Source of the DNA: CANKHA01 sp963750965
GTDB lineage: Bacteria; Pseudomonadota; Alphaproteobacteria; Rhizobiales; Xanthobacteraceae
Reading direction: 5' to 3'
DNA length: 64,000 nt
Assembly (NCBI GenBank): GCA_963750965.1
Contig: CAVVSK010000019.1
Span: 124,001 to 188,000 of the forward strand
Below are positions 1 through 8,692 of this stretch, in pieces. Below the pieces are notes generated by a model. The model saw nothing but the letters and a program-made list of their open reading frames with translations. It was not told the DNA's origin and did not search any database. The stretch's first letter is position 1. Every line of letters begins with the position of its first letter. The position numbers and the translations under genes are program-made.

Positions 1-375
1 GAACTCACCTGGTATATGCAGACAAAAACGCCCCCGCAATTCCGCAATCCGCCCGGCTACGTCGGCGTCGAAACGAACGTGAAGGCGCTGCAGGGCGCCT
101 ACACCGGCCGCACCGATGCGGTGCGTGCCAAAGGCATGGACTATCTGCGGGAGCAGGGCGTGCTGATGTACGGAACACCGGATTCCGTCGCAAAGCAGGT
201 GAAGCGTTACTACGACCTGGTCGGCGGCTTCGATCATCTGTTGATGATGCAGCAGGCCGGCTTCCTCGATCACAAGCGGACGGTTTCCAGCATGACGCTG
301 TTCGCCAAGGAGGTGTATCCGCAGGTCAAGGATTTGCCGCGCACGGTGATGCAAAAGGCGAAAGCGATGGCCTGA
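1..375 (+). CDS. LLM-class flavin-dependent oxidoreductase, C-terminal part (5' truncated)
   Basis: The frame is open from the first base of the window and ends in TGA at 373-375, so only about the last 124 residues are present. The segment with YGTPDSVAKQVKRY followed by the FDHLLMMQQAGFL strand matches the C-terminal end of bacterial luciferase-like (F420/FMNH2) monooxygenases, where 'G(T/S)P..V..(Q/K)' is the usual closing motif. Such enzymes use reduced flavin and O2. The next gene starts at the base after the stop codon, and a flavin reductase follows that, which fits a two-component monooxygenase operon. The substrate cannot be told from this fragment. The ATG at 16 is internal, not the real start. 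Confidence 0.85.
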   Translation, partial: ELTWYMQTKTPPQFRNPPGYVGVETNVKALQGAYTGRTDAVRAKGMDYLREQGVLMYGTPDSVAKQVKRYYDLVGGFDHLLMMQQAGFLDHKRTVSSMTLFAKEVYPQVKDLPRTVMQKAKAMA

Positions 376-1224
376 ATGGGGCAAGGCAAGTTCATTTCCG
401 TCGACGGCATCCGGACGCATTATTTCGAAGCCGGTGAAAGCCATCGCGGGCGCAAGCCAAGCGTATTGTTGCTGCATTCGGCGGAATACGGCGGAGCTGC
501 GGAGTTCTCCTGGGAATTTAACCTGCAAGCGCTTGGCCGGCACTACCACGTGCTGGCGCCGGATCACCTCGGCTTCGGGCTGACCGACAAGATCTTCGAT
601 TTCAATGGCCAATTCGATCGCCGTATCACGCACGTCAAACGCTTCATCGAGGTGATGGGCGTCGGCCCAGTGCATGTGATGGGCTCGTCGATGTCGGGTG
701 GACTGAGCCTGACGGTGGCGGCGCGTAAACAGCCGGATTGGCCAATCGTGAGCATTGTCTGTTGTTCCGGCGGAGGCGACGCGCCTGACAACGACCAGCG
801 CAAGATCATCAACAGCTATGACGGTTCGCGCGAGCACATGCGGCGCATCATCCAGGTGATGTTCGTCAATCCGAAATGGTCGAGCGATGAAGCGTATGTG
901 GATCGCCGCTGGGAGATGTCGCACCTACCGGGCGCCTGGGAGGCCACCTCAGCCGCACGCTTCAAGGCGCCGTTCCGCACCGCAGGCGGCAAGCGCGAGC
1001 GCGACAATATCGATTACGCCGCCATCCGGGTGCCGACGCTGGTGATGGCAGGCAGGCTCGATTGCCTGCGCGAGCCCGGCTACACCGAAACTTTCGTGCC
1101 GAAAATTCCGCGCGCATCGCTGCATGTGTTCGAGAAGGCGGGGCACATGGGCAATATCGAATGTGCCGATGAGTTCAACGAGCGCGTGCTCGCTTTTCTG
1201 GCTGAGCAAAAGGTGCCGGCATGA
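376..1224 (+). CDS. alpha/beta hydrolase
   Basis: 282 residues, full length for a single-domain alpha/beta-hydrolase. The nucleophile elbow is VMGSSMSGG, putting the catalytic Ser near residue 105. A late GRLDCLRE segment can supply the acid and KAGHMGN near residue 260 the catalytic His. The oxyanion region is LLLHSAEYGG. This layout resembles hydrolases that cleave C-C bonds or esters in aromatic degradation (meta-cleavage type), but the substrate is not known. The ATG directly follows the TGA of the monooxygenase (TGAATG), and the end overlaps the flavin reductase start by 4 bases, so the three genes are probably translationally coupled. Confidence 0.85.
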   Translation: MGQGKFISVDGIRTHYFEAGESHRGRKPSVLLLHSAEYGGAAEFSWEFNLQALGRHYHVLAPDHLGFGLTDKIFDFNGQFDRRITHVKRFIEVMGVGPVHVMGSSMSGGLSLTVAARKQPDWPIVSIVCCSGGGDAPDNDQRKIINSYDGSREHMRRIIQVMFVNPKWSSDEAYVDRRWEMSHLPGAWEATSAARFKAPFRTAGGKRERDNIDYAAIRVPTLVMAGRLDCLREPGYTETFVPKIPRASLHVFEKAGHMGNIECADEFNERVLAFLAEQKVPA

Positions 1225-1727
1225 GCGGCCAGGACATTCAGCAGGTTTTCCGGCTCGCGATGCGGCGCGTCGCCAGTACGGTGACGATTGTCTCCGCGCG
1301 GGATGGCGGAGAGCGGCACGGCACCACGGCGACTTCCGTCACCTCCATCAGCATGGAGCCGCCGTCGCTGCTGGTCTGCTTCAATCAGAACAGCCGCCTG
1401 CATTACTTCCTGCACCGGCAGGACCGTTTCTGCATTAACGTGCTGCACACGTCGAATCTCGACGTTGCCAAGGTCTTCAGCAGTAACGCGACGGGGGAGC
1501 AGCGCTTTGCCACCGGCGATTGGCGCGCGGATGCCGACGACGTGCCGTATCTTGCCACCGCCCAGGCTAATTTCTTCTGCGGCAAGGAGCAGGAAATCAG
1601 CTACGGCTCGCATACCATCTTTATCGGCCGGGTGTTGCAGGCCTTGACGCGCGAGGACATCTCTCCGCTGGTCTACCGCGACGGCCGTTATGGCTCGGTC
1701 GCGCCGGATACCGAATCGGTCAAATAA
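1221..1727 (+). CDS. flavin reductase family protein (flavin reductase-like domain)
   Basis: 168 residues, typical for the HpaC/DszD-like short-chain flavin reductases. The N-terminal pattern FRLAMRRVASTVTIV followed by HGTTATSVTSISMEPPSL is the family's flavin-binding signature. It would reduce FMN or FAD with NAD(P)H and pass it to the luciferase-like monooxygenase encoded two genes upstream. The start ATG overlaps the preceding stop in an ATGA arrangement. The end lies 6 bases from the convergent ku gene. Confidence 0.9.
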   Translation: MSGQDIQQVFRLAMRRVASTVTIVSARDGGERHGTTATSVTSISMEPPSLLVCFNQNSRLHYFLHRQDRFCINVLHTSNLDVAKVFSSNATGEQRFATGDWRADADDVPYLATAQANFFCGKEQEISYGSHTIFIGRVLQALTREDISPLVYRDGRYGSVAPDTESVK

Positions 1728-1733
1728 AGAAGA

Positions 1734-2603
1734 TTAGGCGCGTTTCTTCGCGCTGGCGCGCGCGCGGCCTCCGCGGGCGCGCTGCACACCGCGGCGTGTG
1801 CCGCGCGCGCGGCGCGGATGCGCCCGGCCGCCTTGCTTCAGACTTTCGCGCAGCGCCTCAAGCACGCTGCTCGGCTTGGCCGGCACCTCGGGCGGCTCGA
1901 ACTCCTTGATCTTGCGACCTGCCTTCTTGGCCTTGATCAGGGTTTTCAGCGCGGCCTGATAATGATCCTGAAATTCCGAAGGCCGGAATTTGCCCATCTT
2001 TTTCTCGATCAGCATCTCGGCCACGTCCAGCAATTCGCCCCCTACCTTGGACTTCGTGCCGCGAAAAACATCCTTGGTATCGCGCACTTCCTCCGGCGAA
2101 CGCAGTGTGGTGGCGAGCATGCCGCTTTCACGCGGCTCCAGCAGCACCACATGGTCGCGTTCGTGCATGATCACCGTCGCCAGCGCGCCGATTTCCTTCT
2201 TGCGCATCGCGTCGCGTAAGACGGCGAAGGCTTCCTGCGACGCGTCATCGTTGGGTGCGAGAAAATAAGGCCGGTCGAAGTAAAGCGGATCGATTTCCTC
2301 ACGCGGGACGAATTTGGTGATCTCCATCACCCGCGTACTCTCAAGCGCGATCTTTTCCAGGTCCTCGTCCTCCACCTCGACGGTAGAGCCCTTGCTGATC
2401 TGGTAGCCCTTTACTTGCTGCTCGCGCGGGACTTCCTTTCCGGTTTCCTCGTCGACCATGCGCATGCGCAGGCGGTTGCCGGTTTTGCGGTTGAGCTTGT
2501 GGAAGTGTACTTTATTTGCGGCGGTCACCGCGGGATAGAGCGCAACCGAGCAATTCACCAGCGACAGACGGAGATAGCCCTTCCAAATTGAGCGCGCGGC
2601 CAT
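1734..2603 (-). CDS. ku: bacterial Ku protein (non-homologous end joining)
   Basis: 289 residues beginning MAARSIWKGYLRLSLVNC, the conserved first strand of bacterial Ku, and containing YFDRPYFLAP and the EIGALATVIMHERDHVVLL core. Ku forms a homodimeric ring on double-strand DNA ends and recruits LigD. The last 40 residues form a very basic Arg/Ala/Lys-rich tail, as in other bacterial Ku proteins where it helps bind DNA. No ligD is present in this window, so it must lie elsewhere if the pathway is complete. A small membrane-protein gene ends 4 bases upstream of the start codon and is probably co-transcribed. Confidence 0.96.
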   Translation of the reverse strand: MAARSIWKGYLRLSLVNCSVALYPAVTAANKVHFHKLNRKTGNRLRMRMVDEETGKEVPREQQVKGYQISKGSTVEVEDEDLEKIALESTRVMEITKFVPREEIDPLYFDRPYFLAPNDDASQEAFAVLRDAMRKKEIGALATVIMHERDHVVLLEPRESGMLATTLRSPEEVRDTKDVFRGTKSKVGGELLDVAEMLIEKKMGKFRPSEFQDHYQAALKTLIKAKKAGRKIKEFEPPEVPAKPSSVLEALRESLKQGGRAHPRRARGTRRGVQRARGGRARASAKKRA

Positions 2604-2607
2604 GATC

Positions 2608-2778
2608 TCAGCGCCCGAAATAGAACAGCCAAAGCAGGGCGAAGATAATGATGATGGCGCTGAGCCCGACGATCAGCACGGTGCGCACGTTTTGTCCGGC
2701 GATGCCTTGCCGCGCCTCGTTGGTCGATTTCACCGGCCGCGGCGCTGTGGAGTCGGGGTTGGGGTTACGGACATCCAT
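2608..2778 (-). CDS. small single-pass membrane protein upstream of ku
   Basis: 56-codon frame starting ATG at 2778, with a GGAG-containing Shine-Dalgarno about 9 bases upstream. The product has a hydrophilic N-terminal half (about 30 residues) and one transmembrane helix of the type TVLIVGLSAIIIIFALLWLF, ending in YFGR. It stops 4 bases before the ku start codon on the same strand, so it is likely the first gene of a two-gene unit. The family is not recognised and no function is proposed. The strong ribosome site, hydrophobic segment and tight spacing are the reasons for calling it. Confidence 0.65.
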   Translation of the reverse strand: MDVRNPNPDSTAPRPVKSTNEARQGIAGQNVRTVLIVGLSAIIIIFALLWLFYFGR

Positions 2779-2903
2779 AGACTGGCTCCGCTTTGCAAAT
2801 TGGACGTGTCAGTCGCAATAAAATCAAACGCCGGGGCGACGCGATAGTTCCTGTTTTCAGCGATAGTGCGGAACCTTGCGCCTGCGGCGCCGGTTGAATC
2901 TAT

Positions 2904-3281
2904 ATGAATGCATGGCACGCCACGCGGAAGGTCTGGCTGGAAATTGCCGCATTCTTGGCTGCGGCTGTTCTGGCATCCGTCATCGTTGCGCCGGCGCTGG
3001 GGCAGGGTGCGTCGCCCCCCGCGCCGGGCTCGCCGGCATGCTCGCCCTCTTTGCCGCCGCCGGGATCACCCGGTACGGTCACGACCGATAAGGGCGAACC
3101 GCTTAATCCGGCAGCGCCGCCGGATAATCTCAGCAATCGCCTCGCGCAATCGGACGGCGTGATCTGCCCCCCACCCGCCGTCGACCCGGGGATGAGATTG
3201 CCGACGCCGGAGACTGGAAGAACGCCGGTCATCCCGCCGCCCGGCAGCCCGGGCGGCGACCCCAGCATCCGGCCGAAATAG
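2904..3281 (+). CDS. secreted or membrane-tethered proline-rich protein of unknown function
   Basis: 125 residues. The first about 34 form a signal peptide or anchor (KVWLEIAAFLAAAVLASVIVAP, then ALGQG as a possible cleavage site). The rest is low in secondary-structure content and rich in Pro, Gly and Ser, with repeated PPPGSPG-type motifs at about 50, 108 and 112, and two Cys. The mature part looks extended and periplasmic. It stands alone, divergent from the ku unit and convergent with the S10 peptidase gene. Function is unknown. Confidence 0.6.
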   Translation: MNAWHATRKVWLEIAAFLAAAVLASVIVAPALGQGASPPAPGSPACSPSLPPPGSPGTVTTDKGEPLNPAAPPDNLSNRLAQSDGVICPPPAVDPGMRLPTPETGRTPVIPPPGSPGGDPSIRPK

Positions 3282-3286
3282 CTTTG

Positions 3287-4891
3287 CTATGAGCCTTTGC
3301 CAGCGCTGAAGAAGGCCTTCATATCAGTGCTGAAACTTTTGCGCGGCTCGTCAGCGACATAGAACATGTGACCGCCGGAATAGAGTTTAAGCTGCGCGCG
3401 CTCCGGTTGCGTGAATGGCGGCAGATGATCGATGACATAGCGGCTCGCCATATAAGGCGTCACCAGGTCCGCATAGCCGTGCGCAATGATGAGCCGGAAT
3501 GAGGGGTTGAAAGCCAGGAGGATACGCAGATCATCGCTGGCGCTCGGCTCGCTGCGGCCGCCCTCCCGCCAGTTCCAGTTGCCGTTGGTTTCCCCCGATA
3601 GCAGCACGTAGCTTATGTCGGTATGGAAGCCCAACTGCTCGCGCGCATAGCCGACGAATGCGCCTGAATAGGCGCGGGTGAATCCGTCAAGCACCGGATC
3701 GGGCCCGCGATCACCGCGGCTATCTGGGAAAGGATCGTCCATAGCGAAGGAGCCGTCGTACCGGCTGACCGTCATGCCATTGGCGGAGCGGAGACTCTTG
3801 ACGTAATAATCACGCAGGAAGCCACGCGATCTCGCCACATCCTCTTCGGGAATGCCCGTCATCTTCGCCACCTTCGCGTAGAAGATGCGTGCCGCTTCGC
3901 CCTGCGGTGGCGGTCCGGCAAGGGTGGTGAGATATTCGGTCATCGCGAAGCGCTCGGCCTGCGCCAAGGCTTCCTTGCTCATCGCGTTGCTGCGCTCGAG
4001 CTCCGCAGCGGCAAGTGACGGCAGATAGAGTGCGGCGCCAAGCGCAAAGCGGTCGCCGCCAAACTGGAAAGCGCCTTCCAGCATAGGCGACACCATGACG
4101 ATACCGGAGATTGCGATGCCTTGGTCCTGTTGCAGGGCGCGCGCAACCTTGGCGGCGCGAAAGCCGCCATAGCTCTCGCCCAAAAGATATTTTGGCGAGG
4201 CGCTGCGTCCATTCCTGGCGGTGTAGAGTGCGATGACCTTGGCAAAGAAATCCGCGTCGCGCCGCACCCCGCGGAAAGCATCATTGCCGTCCGGCTTGGC
4301 CGCACGCGACCACCCGCTGCCGACCGGGTCGATCATCACCAGGTCGGTGAACTCGAGCCAGGTCTGCGGATTGGAGCGCAGCTGCGCCGTGGCTGCGTCA
4401 TTGCGGTCGCCGAACTGCAAAATTTTCGGGCCGACCAAGCCAAGATGCAGATAGGCGGAAGCGGCTCCCGGCCCGCCATTGAAACCGAAGGTGAGGGGCC
4501 TGGGCGCATCATTATGGCCACCTTTGGCCACGTAAGCGGTGTAGAAAACCGCGGCGGTCTGTTCGCCGGACTGGTCATAAAGCGCGAGCGTTCCCGCCGT
4601 GGCGGTGTAAGCCAGGGTTTTGCCGCTTGCCAGATCGATGCTGTGATCGGTAACGGAATCGGCAGGCAAGAGCCGAAGCACGCCAGAGGGCGTTTCGCGG
4701 CGCTGTTCGGTTTGCTGCTGTTTCTGTTCCTCCCGTTGCGGCTCCTGCCGTTGCTGCTGTTGTTGCTCCTGCCGTTGCGGCGGGTTGCTGCCGGTTCGTC
4801 CTTGCCGCTGCTGTGCCGACACAGTGGCGGGCAGTGCCAGCGCCAGCGCCACGATCAACAACTGACGGGTGAAGCACTTCATTCGCGTCAT
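3287..4891 (-). CDS. S10 family serine carboxypeptidase-like peptidase, exported
   Basis: About 534 residues from the preferred ATG at 4891, which has GGAG 10 bases upstream. An in-frame ATG at 4915 would overlap the upstream gene. A signal peptide (MKCFTRQLLIVALALALP, then AQQ) is followed by an extremely Gln/Arg/Glu-rich linker of about 40 residues and then the peptidase domain. GFNGGPGAAS forms the oxyanion region, LLGESYGGF holds the nucleophile Ser, and C-terminal GYADLVTPY and YSGGHMFY supply Asp and His, the S10 triad order. It would act in the periplasm on peptides. The upstream DUF6494 gene ends 8 bases before, suggesting a two-gene transcript. Confidence 0.88.
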   Translation of the reverse strand: MTRMKCFTRQLLIVALALALPATVSAQQRQGRTGSNPPQRQEQQQQQRQEPQREEQKQQQTEQRRETPSGVLRLLPADSVTDHSIDLASGKTLAYTATAGTLALYDQSGEQTAAVFYTAYVAKGGHNDAPRPLTFGFNGGPGAASAYLHLGLVGPKILQFGDRNDAATAQLRSNPQTWLEFTDLVMIDPVGSGWSRAAKPDGNDAFRGVRRDADFFAKVIALYTARNGRSASPKYLLGESYGGFRAAKVARALQQDQGIAISGIVMVSPMLEGAFQFGGDRFALGAALYLPSLAAAELERSNAMSKEALAQAERFAMTEYLTTLAGPPPQGEAARIFYAKVAKMTGIPEEDVARSRGFLRDYYVKSLRSANGMTVSRYDGSFAMDDPFPDSRGDRGPDPVLDGFTRAYSGAFVGYAREQLGFHTDISYVLLSGETNGNWNWREGGRSEPSASDDLRILLAFNPSFRLIIAHGYADLVTPYMASRYVIDHLPPFTQPERAQLKLYSGGHMFYVADEPRKSFSTDMKAFFSAGKGS

Positions 4892-4898
4892 GGCTCGC

Positions 4899-5114
4899 TC
4901 ACTCCAGATCGACATGGCCTTCTACGTCAAATGTCAGGTTCAGGCCCTCAACGCGAATCGTCGCCTTGGCTAATAGCGATTCGTTTCCCTTCAAGCGCCC
5001 GTCGGCGACCCCATCGCGCACCGCCATCTCGATCTCGCGCTGGGAGGTAATTCCGACCTTCTTGAGAAATTTACGCAGCGTGGCGTTGAGCGTTTCCTCA
5101 TTCATCATCTTCAT
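4899..5114 (-). CDS. DUF6494 family protein
   Basis: 71 residues, mostly charged, beginning MNEETLNATLRKFLKKVGIT after a possible extra MKM. The pattern of a short helix-turn followed by an acidic beta segment ending VEGHVDLE matches the small DUF6494 family of alphaproteobacteria. Function is unknown. It lies directly upstream of the S10 peptidase gene on the same strand. AAGGATGAAGATG-type sequence places the ribosome site close to either of the two first Met codons (5114 or 5105). Confidence 0.7.
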   Translation of the reverse strand: MKMMNEETLNATLRKFLKKVGITSQREIEMAVRDGVADGRLKGNESLLAKATIRVEGLNLTFDVEGHVDLE

Positions 5115-5385
5115 CCTTCTCTTCGGCCAGCCAAAGGCCCTTGCCCCCGCTTCTGCGCAGAGCCTATGCTATTTTAGCCGGGGTGGCTCCCACCCATTGC
5201 AGGCCAGACTGGACGATTTTGATTGAGGTTTGAGCCGGCCGCGTTAAAGCAGACAAAGCCTTATATCTGACACCTATCGATATTTACTTTGGCCTTTCTT
5301 GCTGCGCCATCACGCGGAACTAACGGCGGCATCCGAGGGTTAAGTCGTTGCGCACGCATTTTATTTCCCTGTCAGCGAGGCGAGT

Positions 5386-6657
5386 ATGCCGCCTGTTACG
5401 CCCGTACGGGTCTTCGATCGCAGCTCCCCAATGAGTCCAATCGCGGCGAAATCGACGGTGCCTTCAGTGGATTTGCGCGACCGATGGTCGCGCGATTACC
5501 GCACCGTTCGAGCGGAAACCGAAAGACGCGCGGCGCCGCTTTCACCGGAGGATCAGGTGGTGCAGTCGATGCCGGACGCGAGTCCGACGAAATGGCATCG
5601 CGCGCATACCACCTGGTTCTTCGAGCAATTCCTGCTGCTGGAAAACGATCCGCATTACCAGCGTTTCGATGAGCGATTTGGCTATTTGTTCAATTCCTAT
5701 TACGTCGCGGTTGGGCCGCGGCATGCGCGTCCTGAGCGCGGGCTGGTAACGCGGCCGGGCGCCCACGAGGTTGCTGGCTACCGCGCGCATGTGGATGCCG
5801 CCGTGGAGCAACTGCTCACGGCCGGCAACGAGGAGGCGCTGCAAAAAATCATTCCGATTGTGGAAATGGGCCTGCACCACGAGCAGCAGCATCAGGAGTT
5901 GATCCTCACCGACATCCTGCATGCCTTCGCGCAAAATCCGACGCATCCGGTCTATGACGGGAAATGGCAGATGCCGGGCCGCCAGCCCAACTCCGCAGGC
6001 TTCGCTGACGTGGCGAGCGGCATCCACACCATCGGCCATGATGACGAAGGATTCTCCTTCGACAATGAAGGCCCGCAACACCGGGTCTTTCTGCAGCCGG
6101 CGCGCGTCGCGCGCAATCTCGTGACCAACGCCGAATGGTTCGATTTCATGGCGGCGGACGGCTACGCGACTCCTGCACTGTGGCTGTCGGATGGATGGGA
6201 TATGTTGAAAGCCGCGGGCTGGGAGGCGCCGGGCTATTGGCAGAAAGTCGACGGCGAGTGGTTCACGATGACGCTCGGTGGTTTGCGTCCGGTCGACCCG
6301 GCAGCGCCGGTCTGTCACGTCAGTTACTATGAAGCGGACGCTTTCGCCCGCTGGCGGGGCTGCCGTCTACCCAGCGAGGCGGAATGGGAAGTGACCGCGC
6401 GGGCGGGCGCGCTGGCCGATGCTTTCGGCTTGGTGTGGCAGTGGACGCAAAGCTCTTACGCTCCTTATCCCGGCTACCGGCCGGTGGCAGGCGCGCTCGG
6501 TGAATACAACGGCAAGTTCATGGTCAATCAAATGGTCTTGCGTGGCAGCTCGCTGGCGACGCCGGAAGGCCACGCACGCTTGAGTTATCGCAACTTCTTC
6601 CCTCCGTCGGCGCGTTGGCAATTTAACGGCTTGCGCCTGGCGGATGACGGCAATTGA
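5386..6657 (+). CDS. egtB: ergothioneine biosynthesis sulfoxide synthase EgtB
   Basis: 423 residues, normal for EgtB. The N-terminal DinB-like half carries KWHRAHTTWFFEQ (His near 71) and the HX3HXE iron motif HEQQHQE at about 165-171. The C-terminal formylglycine-generating-enzyme-like half contains GCRLPSEAEWE and the closing RNFFPPSARWQFNGLRLA. It is a non-haem iron enzyme joining trimethylhistidine to a cysteine or gamma-glutamylcysteine thiol with O2. The start has GAGG 5-8 bases upstream. egtD follows 36 bases downstream. egtA, egtC and egtE are not in this window. Confidence 0.95.
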   Translation: MPPVTPVRVFDRSSPMSPIAAKSTVPSVDLRDRWSRDYRTVRAETERRAAPLSPEDQVVQSMPDASPTKWHRAHTTWFFEQFLLLENDPHYQRFDERFGYLFNSYYVAVGPRHARPERGLVTRPGAHEVAGYRAHVDAAVEQLLTAGNEEALQKIIPIVEMGLHHEQQHQELILTDILHAFAQNPTHPVYDGKWQMPGRQPNSAGFADVASGIHTIGHDDEGFSFDNEGPQHRVFLQPARVARNLVTNAEWFDFMAADGYATPALWLSDGWDMLKAAGWEAPGYWQKVDGEWFTMTLGGLRPVDPAAPVCHVSYYEADAFARWRGCRLPSEAEWEVTARAGALADAFGLVWQWTQSSYAPYPGYRPVAGALGEYNGKFMVNQMVLRGSSLATPEGHARLSYRNFFPPSARWQFNGLRLADDGN

Positions 6658-6693
6658 TGCCGTACCCGAAATCATAAACAAGATTGGTGCTCC

Positions 6694-7659
6694 ATGGTCG
6701 CGTTAAAAAAGACGGTGCAGAAATTTGAACTGCCAGATCCCGCCTCGCCATTCGCAGCGGACGTGCTGAAGGGTTTAAAGTCGACGCCGAAGCGGATTCC
6801 ACCGAAATACTTTTACGATAGAGCTGGCTGCGCGCTGTTCGAGCGGATCACAGACCTGCCGGAATATTACCTGACGCGCAGCGAGCTGCGCATCCTGGAG
6901 GTCAACGCGGCGGCTATCGCCAATTATATTCCGTCGGGCTCGGCGCTGGTGGAATTTGGCAGCGGCTCAAGCCGCAAGACACGCATTCTGCTCGCCGCAG
7001 CACCGCAGCTTGCGGCATATGTGCCGGTGGATATCTGCGGCGACATGCTGGAGGACGAAGCGGCCGAGCTGCGCAAGGAATTTCCCAAGCTCGATATCTC
7101 GCCCGTGCCGGCGGATTTTGCCCAACCGTTCGATCTGCCGGCCTCGGTGCCCGCCGCGCGCGTCGGATTTTTCCCCGGCTCCACCATCGGCAATTTCGAG
7201 CCGCACGAGGCCGCCGCTTTCCTGCGTCACGCCGGACAAATTCTTGGCCGCGGCGCAACTCTGATTGTCGGCACGGATTTGCAGAAAGACAGCAGGATCA
7301 TTAACGCCGCTTACAACGATGCTGCCGGAATAACCCGGGACTTCAATCTCAACATCCTCGTGCGTATCAACCGCGAGCTCGATGGAAAATTCGACCTCGG
7401 CAGCTTCGAGCATCACGCCTTTTATAATCGCGAGCGCCATCGCATCGAAATGCACCTGGCGAGCAGCAAGCGGCAAAAGGTGCGGGTGGCGGGCGAGACC
7501 ATCGAGTTCCGCGCCGGCGAGACCATCCATACGGAAAGCAGCTACAAGTATTCGGTCGATTCATTTAGCGCGCTGGCGCGCGGAACTGGATGGACGCAGG
7601 TCGCGTTCTGGAGCGACCCGGACCGCTATTTCTGCGTCCATGCCCTGGCCCTGCGGTAA
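6694..7659 (+). CDS. egtD: L-histidine N(alpha)-methyltransferase EgtD
   Basis: 321 residues, the family length. SAM-binding motif I is VEFGSGSSRKTRILL at about 88-103. The N-terminal CALFERITDLPEYYLTRSE and the FFPGSTIGNF motif are diagnostic of the EgtD/DUF2260 family, and the C-terminal HTESSYKYS segment is also conserved. The enzyme makes hercynine (trimethylhistidine), the substrate of EgtB, whose gene is immediately upstream. Together they give the two central ergothioneine steps. The next gene starts 131 bases downstream. A short hairpin (CAGGGC/GCCCTG, about 7699-7718) lies in that gap. Confidence 0.95.
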   Translation: MVALKKTVQKFELPDPASPFAADVLKGLKSTPKRIPPKYFYDRAGCALFERITDLPEYYLTRSELRILEVNAAAIANYIPSGSALVEFGSGSSRKTRILLAAAPQLAAYVPVDICGDMLEDEAAELRKEFPKLDISPVPADFAQPFDLPASVPAARVGFFPGSTIGNFEPHEAAAFLRHAGQILGRGATLIVGTDLQKDSRIINAAYNDAAGITRDFNLNILVRINRELDGKFDLGSFEHHAFYNRERHRIEMHLASSKRQKVRVAGETIEFRAGETIHTESSYKYSVDSFSALARGTGWTQVAFWSDPDRYFCVHALALR

Positions 7660-7790
7660 GGGCGGACTCGGCAGCACCTAAGCCTTTAGACGAGTATTCA
7701 GGGCCTTGGATGCCCTGAAGGGTTCGATATAGTCGCGACCGCAAAATGACGGCCTTAGCCGTCAATCGGAAAATCCAGAGCGGGGGCAGT

Positions 7791-8675
7791 ATGAAAATCG
7801 TTGGCTTCAAGGGACAGGACGGGCGACGCCTGGGCGTTGTCGAGGGCGACCAGCTCATCGACTTGCAGGCAGCAGATCCGAACGCGCCGAAGGACCTCGG
7901 TGTGTGGCTGCGTCAGAGCAAGGGCGACTTATCCGCTATCGCCGATCTTGCCAAACGGGCCCCGGCTTCGGCGCGCGTGCCGCTCCAGACAATCACCTAT
8001 TCACTGCCGGTGGCTTCTCCGGGGAAGATCGTCTGCCTGGGACTTAACTATCTCGAGCACATCAAGGAAGGCTTCCAGAAAGACAACATTCCGAAATTTC
8101 CCACGATTTTCATGCGCTGCACGACCTCGCTGGTCGCGCATGATCAGCCGATGCTGCGCCCATCCATGACCAACAGCCTGGATTACGAAGCCGAGCTGGT
8201 GGTGATCATCGGCAAGCGCGCCAAGCATCTGACGATGGCCAACGCACTCTCATGCATCGCCGGCTATTCCTGCTTCAACGACGGCTCGGTGCGCGAATTT
8301 CAACGCCGCACCAGCCAGTGGGACATGGGCAAGAATTTCGACGCCACCGGAGGTTTCGGGCCGTGGATGATCTCGGCCGATGAAGTCCCGCCCGCGGGCA
8401 AGGGCCTGAAGATCGAGAGCCGGCTCAATGGCAAGGTCATGCAATCCGACAACACCGACAATATGATGTTTCCGGTGGCGGAGACGCTTGTCGATATAAG
8501 CCAGGCCATGACGCTGGAACCCGGCGACGTCATCGTCACTGGGACGCCTTCGGGCGTGGGCTTCGCGCGCAAGCCTCCGGTCTGGATGAACGAAGGCGAC
8601 GTTTGCGAGATCGAAATTGAAGGCGTGGGCCTGCTCCGTAATCCCATCAAGGAAGCAAAGCCGGCCGCGCAGTAG
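7791..8675 (+). CDS. fumarylacetoacetate hydrolase family protein (candidate fumaryl/maleylpyruvate hydrolase)
   Basis: 294 residues from the ATG at 7791, preferred over 7746 because GCGGGGGCAG sits 5-10 bases upstream. The FAH fold signature is present: VCLGLNYLEHIKE, the metal ligands in SLDYEAELVVIIGKRAK, DGSVREFQ, and the closing VIVTGTPSGVGFA. Residues 1-75 match the family's N-terminal beta domain. Such enzymes hydrolyse C-C bonds in acylpyruvates. Since a gentisate dioxygenase gene follows two genes later on the same strand, the likely substrate is fumarylpyruvate or maleylpyruvate. This is inference from context, not from the sequence of the active site. Confidence 0.85.
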   Translation: MKIVGFKGQDGRRLGVVEGDQLIDLQAADPNAPKDLGVWLRQSKGDLSAIADLAKRAPASARVPLQTITYSLPVASPGKIVCLGLNYLEHIKEGFQKDNIPKFPTIFMRCTTSLVAHDQPMLRPSMTNSLDYEAELVVIIGKRAKHLTMANALSCIAGYSCFNDGSVREFQRRTSQWDMGKNFDATGGFGPWMISADEVPPAGKGLKIESRLNGKVMQSDNTDNMMFPVAETLVDISQAMTLEPGDVIVTGTPSGVGFARKPPVWMNEGDVCEIEIEGVGLLRNPIKEAKPAAQ

Positions 8676-8692
8676 TGGAAATCGGGGACGGA

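Noticed and set aside
5115..5385. Possible small gene or RNA in the gap before egtB
   Set aside because: A GGGTGG/CCACCC hairpin near 5180 and an A+T-rich stretch near 5260-5290 are visible, but no convincing frame with a ribosome site and no terminator.
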